Origin: Caryophanales bacterium UBA6768
Lineage (GTDB): Bacteria; Bacillota; Bacilli; Bacillales_D; Amphibacillaceae
Reading direction: 5' to 3'
Length of the DNA: 20,394 nucleotides
NCBI GenBank assembly: GCA_002453315.1
Contig: DKGO01000054.1
Coordinates: 1-20,394, forward strand
The notes beneath the pieces were generated by a model. The model made no database searches. It saw only the letters and a list, made by a program, of their open reading frames with translations, and was not told where the DNA came from. Position numbers and translations under genes: made by a program. Of this stretch, positions 15,117 through 20,394 are shown piece after piece (the first letter of the stretch is position 1; each line of letters opens with the position of its first letter).

Positions 15117-16085
15117 CTACTCCCACTCAATTGTCGCCGGCGGTTTTGTCGTCACATCGTACACGATCCGGTTGACGTGAGGGACTTCAGTTACGATCCG
15201 TTGTGAAATTTTTTCTAGGACGTCGTATGGAATTCGCGCCCAATTCGATGTCATCCCATCAGTGGAATGAACAGCTCGGATGCCAACTGTATAATCATAC
15301 GTTCGGGCTGAATCTGTCATGCCGACACTTCGAATGTTTGTAAGTACGGTGAAGTACTGCCAGATATCTCGATCAAGTTGAGCATTTCTAATTTCTTCAC
15401 GTAAAATTGCATCTGATTCTCGAACGATTTCGAGTTTTTCTTCTGTAATAGCTCCAATAATCCGGATGCCTAATCCTGGACCCGGGAATGGTTGACGCCA
15501 AACGAGCTCTTCAGAAATCCCTAGTTCCGTACCAACTTGTCTTACTTCTTCTTTATACAGAGTTTTTAATGGTTCGAGTAATGTCAGTTCCATCCGTTCT
15601 GGAAGACCGCCAACATTATGATGTGATTTGACGAGCTTCGAGTCGGATCCACCTGCCCCACTCTCAACTACGTCAGCATAAATCGTACCCTGTGCTAAAA
15701 ACGAAATATTTTCAAGCCTGTTCGCTTCTTCTTCAAACACATAAATAAATTCGTTTCCAATAACTTTTCGCTTTTCTTCAGGATCAGTAATACCTGCAAG
15801 CTTATCTAAAAAGCGCTTTTGTGCATCAACTTTAATGACATTCATAGCGAATTCCTGGCGAAACAGCTTCATGACACTGTCTGCTTCGTTTTTTCTTAGC
15901 AAACCATGGTCAACAAAAATACAAGTTAGTTGATCCCCAATGGCCTTATGAATTAATACAGCCGCGACAGATGAGTCAACTCCACCACTTAACGCACAGA
16001 TTACTTTCTTATCTCCAACTGTTTCTCGTATATCGTTTAATTGTTGTTCAATAAATTCTTTTACTGACAAGTCGTTTTTCCTCAT
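15117..16085 (-). CDS. guaA: GMP synthase, ATP-pyrophosphatase subunit only (amidotransferase domain absent)
   Basis: This is the synthetase half of GMP synthase, which adenylates XMP and aminates it to GMP. The 322 residues contain the PP-loop SGGVDSS (33-39), the lid motif [19 protein letters not shown], and the C-terminal dimerisation domain ending KPPATIEWE. Bacterial GuaA is normally ~510 residues with an N-terminal class I glutamine amidotransferase of ~190 residues. Here translation starts just before the PP-loop domain, at ATG 16085, with AGAGGTG six bases upstream; an in-frame GTG at 16094 overlaps that site and is less likely. Only 64 bases separate it from yebA and none look like amidotransferase. 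The enzyme would need free ammonia or a separate glutaminase subunit, as in archaea. The dimerisation domain reads [13 protein letters not shown] where B. subtilis has VMGD, so this could be a diverged paralogue. The conserved operon position argues for the native locus. Confidence 0.92.
   Translation of the reverse strand: MRKNDLSVKEFIEQQLNDIRETVGDKKVICALSGGVDSSVAAVLIHKAIGDQLTCIFVDHGLLRKNEADSVMKLFRQEFAMNVIKVDAQKRFLDKLAGITDPEEKRKVIGNEFIYVFEEEANRLENISFLAQGTIYADVVESGAGGSDSKLVKSHHNVGGLPERMELTLLEPLKTLYKEEVRQVGTELGISEELVWRQPFPGPGLGIRIIGAITEEKLEIVRESDAILREEIRNAQLDRDIWQYFTVLTNIRSVGMTDSARTYDYTVGIRAVHSTDGMTSNWARIPYDVLEKISQRIVTEVPHVNRIVYDVTTKPPATIEWE
15118..15128 (-). repeat. guaA 3'-end copy of the direct repeat (att-like)
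   Basis: TACTCCCACTC, the last codons and part of the stop of guaA, identical to 3640-3650. The 3' end of guaA is an established target for many integrative elements, because the element restores the last codons on integration. Confidence 0.72.
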
Positions 16086-16149
16086 GCGGAACACCTCTAT
16101 TCATATTCGTTCATAACGTGCTTTATTCTATCAAGGGCTGCGGTAGCGG

Positions 16150-18303
16150 TCAATATGGAAGCTTGTTCACGATCGTTTGCCAATCTTCATTTAGACCATC
16201 GTCATTGTTCGGTTTTTTGTTATTTGAATATAATCTTTCCTCGTATGCCTTCGTTAACCTTAACATGCTATCAATTTCAAGCTTGTTATCAACGTGAATC
16301 GCAAATTCTCGTAGCGTTTCACCTGGTTTTCTTTTAAATCCATTTAACTTCAACAGCCAAAGAAGACGCGTATACCATTCCTCAAAATTGGAGTCTATCG
16401 GATGCTTAGCAAGTCGAATAGATACCCATCGAATCGCTAGCTTACGATAGTTTTTATAAATAATGATTCCGACAATAAGCAACAATATACTAATAGCGAT
16501 TATACTTGTAGTATTAACCTTCTCTACGTCGGGTGAACTCGCTGCCTCACCCTCTTTTTCCTCGACTTCTTTTTGTTCTTCTTGTTCTTTTTCCTCTATC
16601 TCTGCATTCGTTTCCTCACTATCCTCTTCAAGTGAATCAACGAATTCAAATGGGTTCGTAAATCCTCTCGTCGGCTCAAATGGAACCCAACCTGAACTAG
16701 GGAAATAAGCTTCTACCCATGAATGGGCATTTTCATTCGTAATTAAGTGACGGCGTTTTCCTTCACTAAGCATTTCTTCAAATTCGCCACCTGTGAATCC
16801 TTTCACCCACCGTGCGGGAATTCCTACACTTCTCAACATGACGACCATAGACGATGAAAAATTATCGCAATAACCCATCTTCGTTTCAAACAAAAATTGA
16901 TCGACATAATCATCATCTGGTCCAGGGACCGCCACTTGCTTCGTTTCATACGTGTAGCCGTTACCGACAAAGTACGACTCAATCGCTTTTGCTTTTTCAT
17001 AGTCCGTCTCGTAATTTTCTGTGATGTCTTTAGCAAGTTCGCCCACCCGTTCTGGTAAAGCATCTGGCATTTGTAAGTAGTACTGCTCAACGCCAGCGGG
17101 ATATGAAAGAGAATCACTTTCCTTCAACTCTTCTATTGAAAAAGTTGGATAATCATACGTGAGTGTGTATTGATCGATAACATCATTTTCTGTTTGAATT
17201 TTTCCAGTCAATGTATTTTCGAATAGATTAACAAATGGATTATCGAGATCGACGTCTTTTACATGACCTTCATAAAAAAGAAACTGGAAATCCTGTAGAC
17301 CGGTCATACGAATCGTTGCTTCTTTTTCCTTTAAAGCCGTCCGGTCCGCATACAGCATGGCAGAGTTCCCTGTAAATGGCTGAATGACTCCTTTGGAAGC
17401 CTCCCAACCTTTTCCTGTATAATAATCTTTCGACTCTGCACGCCAATAATGAACCGTATCAATATCCGCGTAGAACATAGGCGTCGTATCAAGCTGAAAT
17501 GGACCCCCAAGTTGTTCGTCATTCTCTCCATACCCCATTTTTTTAATCGAGCCTGTTGTCGGCTGTTCGTCGTCTACGTTGGCAACACCCTTCAAGAAAG
17601 GAACAGGATCTGCCCATTGGGGAGCAGATTTTGGTGCAGCAAGTCCGATGAACGATGCGAAAAAAATCATAACGAACACTAAACTAATCCAGGTAAAAGG
17701 GAAGCGTAGCCTTCCATAAAATCCTTCCTTCTCTTGAATTTTAGCGACTTGCAACATCCCGACTAAAATAAAACCGATAATGACAATTCGAATGATCGCT
17801 AGACTCGCATCGTAAGGAGTAAACGTATCGATTATTGCCACATACGCGACAGTCGCAAATAAAAAAGGAAACACATTGCGGCGACGCACTAGCCACTGCC
17901 TCATTAAATACCCGATCAAACAAAATAACAGCAGAAATAAAAATGTCCGTGACACATCACTAATTTCATGAAACTGTCCTGTTATCATCGCTTGAAAAAG
18001 GTGTACGATGTGAGCTCCGAATTGAAAAAACCAATGCGGGTCGAAGATTGAACCTGTAAAGTGAACAGAATGAACAACATATAAAATGGCAACGATATAA
18101 ATTGGGATTGAAAGAAAAGCTGTAATCTTTATATAAGACAACAAAAAAACTAAAGCAGAAAATAAAAGTAGAAGTGGAATAGAAGCGAGCGGGCTAACCT
18201 CTTGTATCGGTCGTAACCATTCCCAAAATAAAAGAAAGCCGAGACAATAAAGGACAAATGTATGAAGGGTAAGGTTATTATTTTTTATAATCTTCAGCTT
18301 CAT
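16150..18303 (-). CDS. yebA: Membrane transglutaminase-like protein (YebA)
   Basis: A membrane protein of 717 residues. About six N-terminal helices (to ~225) precede a large extracytoplasmic part with a transglutaminase core: C479 in GYCDNFSSS, H527 in NAHSWVEAYF and an acidic third residue, E543, in PFEPTRGF. An acidic Glu-rich stretch (~565-595) follows, then a single membrane helix (~605-622) and a cytoplasmic DUF4129-like tail (GETLREFAIHV). The family accompanies MoxR ATPases and DUF58 proteins; the substrate is unknown. ATG 18303 overlaps the yeaD stop by one base (TGATG) and has GGAAGG six bases upstream. A GTG one codon earlier is the alternative. The overlap indicates translational coupling. 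The order yeaC-yeaD-yebA-guaA is that of B. subtilis. Confidence 0.92.
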   Translation of the reverse strand: MKLKIIKNNNLTLHTFVLYCLGFLLFWEWLRPIQEVSPLASIPLLLLFSALVFLLSYIKITAFLSIPIYIVAILYVVHSVHFTGSIFDPHWFFQFGAHIVHLFQAMITGQFHEISDVSRTFLFLLLFCLIGYLMRQWLVRRRNVFPFLFATVAYVAIIDTFTPYDASLAIIRIVIIGFILVGMLQVAKIQEKEGFYGRLRFPFTWISLVFVMIFFASFIGLAAPKSAPQWADPVPFLKGVANVDDEQPTTGSIKKMGYGENDEQLGGPFQLDTTPMFYADIDTVHYWRAESKDYYTGKGWEASKGVIQPFTGNSAMLYADRTALKEKEATIRMTGLQDFQFLFYEGHVKDVDLDNPFVNLFENTLTGKIQTENDVIDQYTLTYDYPTFSIEELKESDSLSYPAGVEQYYLQMPDALPERVGELAKDITENYETDYEKAKAIESYFVGNGYTYETKQVAVPGPDDDYVDQFLFETKMGYCDNFSSSMVVMLRSVGIPARWVKGFTGGEFEEMLSEGKRRHLITNENAHSWVEAYFPSSGWVPFEPTRGFTNPFEFVDSLEEDSEETNAEIEEKEQEEQKEVEEKEGEAASSPDVEKVNTTSIIAISILLLIVGIIIYKNYRKLAIRWVSIRLAKHPIDSNFEEWYTRLLWLLKLNGFKRKPGETLREFAIHVDNKLEIDSMLRLTKAYEERLYSNNKKPNNDDGLNEDWQTIVNKLPY

Positions 18304-19481
18304 CACCCGCCTTCCTTTACAATTATCTCGTGAACTTTTGCGCCTGTTGACCGTAACACTTTTAGTTTATTTGCTTCTACCATAGTCTCTTTGTAACGAA
18401 CGACGTAAAACAAATCAACTCGAACCGAACGTTGACGAAGATTAGCGAATAGATGAAGCAAATCATCACTTATATTCGCTGTAACTAATACGATCCGGTA
18501 GCCTCGCGACTCGTTTTCTATTACTCTTTGAATCTGGTGAGCAAACGGCTCCTCATGAATGGCTTCTACCATTCCTAATTGGTAATAGAGGTGCTGTTTA
18601 TCATTATGATTTTCCTCGATTAATTGAAAGTCCTTTCCTCCAAAAGCAACTACTAGCTTTCCACCAGACTGAAAGATCGCAAACACGAGAGATGCTGTAA
18701 CGGTTACAGCCTTTTCAAACAAATCATCGTCAGTTTCTTCGTAGCTGGCTACACTGTTATCTAAAAAAAGAAGTGTTTTGTTATTTGACTCTTGTTCAAA
18801 TTGCTTTGTAACTAATTGATTTCGTTTCGCAGTCGTTTTCCAGTCAATCCAAGACAGACGATCGCCAGCAATATATTCGCGAATTCCGACAACAGTCGCG
18901 ACGTCTTGTTTACTTTCGGCCGCTGATGCCCTTCCGTTACCACTTCCCCAGTTAGATGAATTCCAGCCTACTTGCTCAATCCGTGGATAAACAAAAAGAG
19001 TGTCTTCCACTTCACAGACAGCCTCCTTTTGTATGAATCCAAATAAATCGCCTGTCTTTAGAACAATATGTGAAAAGGAATGCTTTCCTCTTGGTACAGA
19101 AGAAAGCTCATACGTATACGTCAGCTGCCGTTTAAAAAGTGGAAAGAAAATAGCTTTCGCATCTGTTGGTGATGATAGATTGTTCGTTAGCTTTAAAGCG
19201 AGTTTATCCTCTACAATGAGATAAAAAAGAGGGAAAAATGATTTTTTTATTTCAATTGTTACTTTTAACGATTGGCCTGCATGCTGAGCATCGTTTGGCA
19301 ACAGTCGTTTAAGCTTCATCGTTCTTAACGGAAAGAAGCCGATGATAATCGCATAAACGATTAGAGGAACGACACTATAAAATAAAAACCAGCTTACAAA
19401 TCCGCCTTGAAACATCGCATATGCAAACATAATACCGATTAAGACGAGAGTAAATAGCCACTTCGCAGTTCTTCGAATCAT
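18303..19481 (-). CDS. yeaD: DUF58 membrane-anchored protein (YeaD)
   Basis: A protein of 392 residues with two adjacent N-terminal membrane helices (~10-50), a beta-rich domain, then the DUF58 signature GIREYIAGDRLSWIDWKTTAKR (~200-221, quoted in full as it defines the family). A von Willebrand A-like fold follows, with KTLLFLDNS as a degenerate metal-site strand. DUF58 proteins act with MoxR AAA+ ATPases, probably as client or adaptor in assembly of envelope complexes. It starts three bases after the yeaC stop and ends overlapping yebA by one base, so all three are in one operon. Confidence 0.92.
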   Translation of the reverse strand: MIRRTAKWLFTLVLIGIMFAYAMFQGGFVSWFLFYSVVPLIVYAIIIGFFPLRTMKLKRLLPNDAQHAGQSLKVTIEIKKSFFPLFYLIVEDKLALKLTNNLSSPTDAKAIFFPLFKRQLTYTYELSSVPRGKHSFSHIVLKTGDLFGFIQKEAVCEVEDTLFVYPRIEQVGWNSSNWGSGNGRASAAESKQDVATVVGIREYIAGDRLSWIDWKTTAKRNQLVTKQFEQESNNKTLLFLDNSVASYEETDDDLFEKAVTVTASLVFAIFQSGGKLVVAFGGKDFQLIEENHNDKQHLYYQLGMVEAIHEEPFAHQIQRVIENESRGYRIVLVTANISDDLLHLFANLRQRSVRVDLFYVVRYKETMVEANKLKVLRSTGAKVHEIIVKEGG

Positions 19482-19484
19482 TCG

Positions 19485-20394
19485 CTACATCCTTTTGACG
19501 ACAGGAACTGGTACTTTGTCGCATAATTCTGTTATGATTTCCACCACTTGTTTACTAGTAAACAATGCTTCTTGGCTCAACACGATTCGATGAGAAAAAA
19601 CGTACGGAACTAAATATTTTACGTCATCAGGAATGACATAGTCACGCCCTCGAATATAGGCATAGCTTTTCGCAGCATTCATCAGTAAGAGTGTTCCGCG
19701 TGGGCTGACACCAAGCGCAATGCTAGAATTACTTCTTGTTTTATTCACGATTTCTACGATATAACGTTTCACCACTTCATCGACAAAAACATTCTTTACC
19801 ATTGCTTGCATTTCAGTAAGCTCTGTAAGCGTAATGACTGGTTCAACCTCTTCAAAGGGTTCGTCTTTTTCAAAGCGATGTAGCACTTCAAGTTCTTCTT
19901 CCTCAGTCGGATAGCCAATCTTCAGTTTAAGTAAAAAGCGATCGAGCTGTGCTTCTGGAAGTGGATACGTTCCTTCATACTCAATTGGGTTTTGCGTTGC
20001 CATAACAAAAAAAGGCCGATACAGTTCGTGCGTCGTCCCATCTACCGTCACGTTTCCTTCTTCCATCCCTTCAAGTAAAGCGGACTGCGTTTTTGGAGAC
20101 GTTCGATTAATTTCATCTGCCAAAATAATATGACCCATAAGCGGGCCTTGTTTATATACAAAAGCTTGTTCCTTTTGATTATAAATGGAGAGACCTGTTA
20201 AATCTGAGGGTAGCAAATCGGGAGTAAATTGAATCCGACTAAACTTTGCGCTCACAGACTTCGCAATCGTCTTCACAAGCAACGTTTTTCCAACACCTGG
20301 AACATCTTCAAGCAACACATGACCATTTGCCAACAAAGCAGTTAAACTTAACTCAATCGCTTCTCGTTTACCAATGATTACTTTTTCAACGTTA
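19485..20394 (-). CDS. yeaC: MoxR-family AAA+ ATPase (YeaC), N-terminus outside the window
   Basis: The reading frame runs off the right edge. The visible part starts in NVEKVIIGKREAIELS, so only a few dozen residues are missing. The AAA+ motifs are all present: Walker A EDVPGVGKT, Walker B ILADEINR, sensor 1 MATQNP, and the MoxR-specific EGTYPLPEAQLDRFLLKL. A lid domain follows with GVSPRGTLLLMNAAKSYA (sensor 2 region). MoxR ATPases act as chaperones with DUF58/VWA partners, and yeaD follows directly. The last internal TTG codons are not the true start; the frame is open upstream of them. Confidence 0.93.
   Translation of the reverse strand, partial: NVEKVIIGKREAIELSLTALLANGHVLLEDVPGVGKTLLVKTIAKSVSAKFSRIQFTPDLLPSDLTGLSIYNQKEQAFVYKQGPLMGHIILADEINRTSPKTQSALLEGMEEGNVTVDGTTHELYRPFFVMATQNPIEYEGTYPLPEAQLDRFLLKLKIGYPTEEEELEVLHRFEKDEPFEEVEPVITLTELTEMQAMVKNVFVDEVVKRYIVEIVNKTRSNSSIALGVSPRGTLLLMNAAKSYAYIRGRDYVIPDDVKYLVPYVFSHRIVLSQEALFTSKQVVEIITELCDKVPVPVVKRM

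Noticed and set aside
16086..16149. Purine riboswitch or G-box upstream of guaA
   Set aside because: The gap is only 64 bases and shows no aptamer-like paired core or terminator.
16833..17682. Several frames of 66-94 codons on both strands across yebA
   Set aside because: They lack ribosome binding sites and overlap a long gene with clear domain content; they are shadows.

Overview
The window looks like the chromosome of a low-GC Gram-positive bacterium of the Bacillaceae. The right quarter keeps the Bacillus subtilis gene order MoxR ATPase (YeaC) - DUF58 protein (YeaD) - membrane transglutaminase (YebA) - GMP synthase (GuaA). The Shine-Dalgarno sequences are strong (AAGGAGG type), and TTG and GTG starts are used.

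Layout, left to right. (1) 1-333: the decayed 3' end of a transposase. (2) 334-3477: a large orphan hybrid sensor kinase (7TM sensor, HisKA/HATPase, receiver, second LytS-type transmitter), followed by a two-way terminator. (3) 3640-15128: a visibly AT-richer segment of about 11.5 kb, bounded by an 11-bp direct repeat (TACTCCCACTC on the plus strand). The right copy is the last codons of guaA. The left copy encodes the same last five GuaA residues plus a stop, with synonymous differences. A wrecked tyrosine recombinase lies inside. I read this as a genomic island integrated at the 3' end of guaA and now immobile. (4) 15117-20394: the yeaC-yeaD-yebA-guaA operon on the minus strand, cut by the window edge.

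Island contents: a PPP-type metallophosphatase; an unrecognised 247-residue protein; the integrase relic; a run of small minus-strand genes, two of them decayed; a divergent pair of small paralogues, one single-unit and one an internal tandem duplication; a decayed IS3-family (IS150-type) element sitting in the dyad of a terminator; a relic C5-cytosine methyltransferase; and an intact two-gene operon of an N4/N6-type DNA methyltransferase followed by a 729-residue GHKL ATPase. The ATPase carries an in-frame 36-bp repeat linker and an Ig-like segment. The two genes are separated by one base and lie within a module flanked by imperfect direct repeats. It is the best candidate here for a poorly described defence or modification system.

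The second main oddity is GuaA. The copy in the conserved operon consists only of the ATP-pyrophosphatase and dimerisation domains, with its own ribosome binding site. The N-terminal glutamine amidotransferase domain (about 190 residues) is absent, and no trace of it fits in the 64 bases separating guaA from yebA.

Frameshifts and nonsense codons are confined to the island (integrase, IS, C5 methylase, two small genes) and the left-edge transposase relic. The long chromosomal genes are clean, so decay is a better explanation than poor sequence quality.
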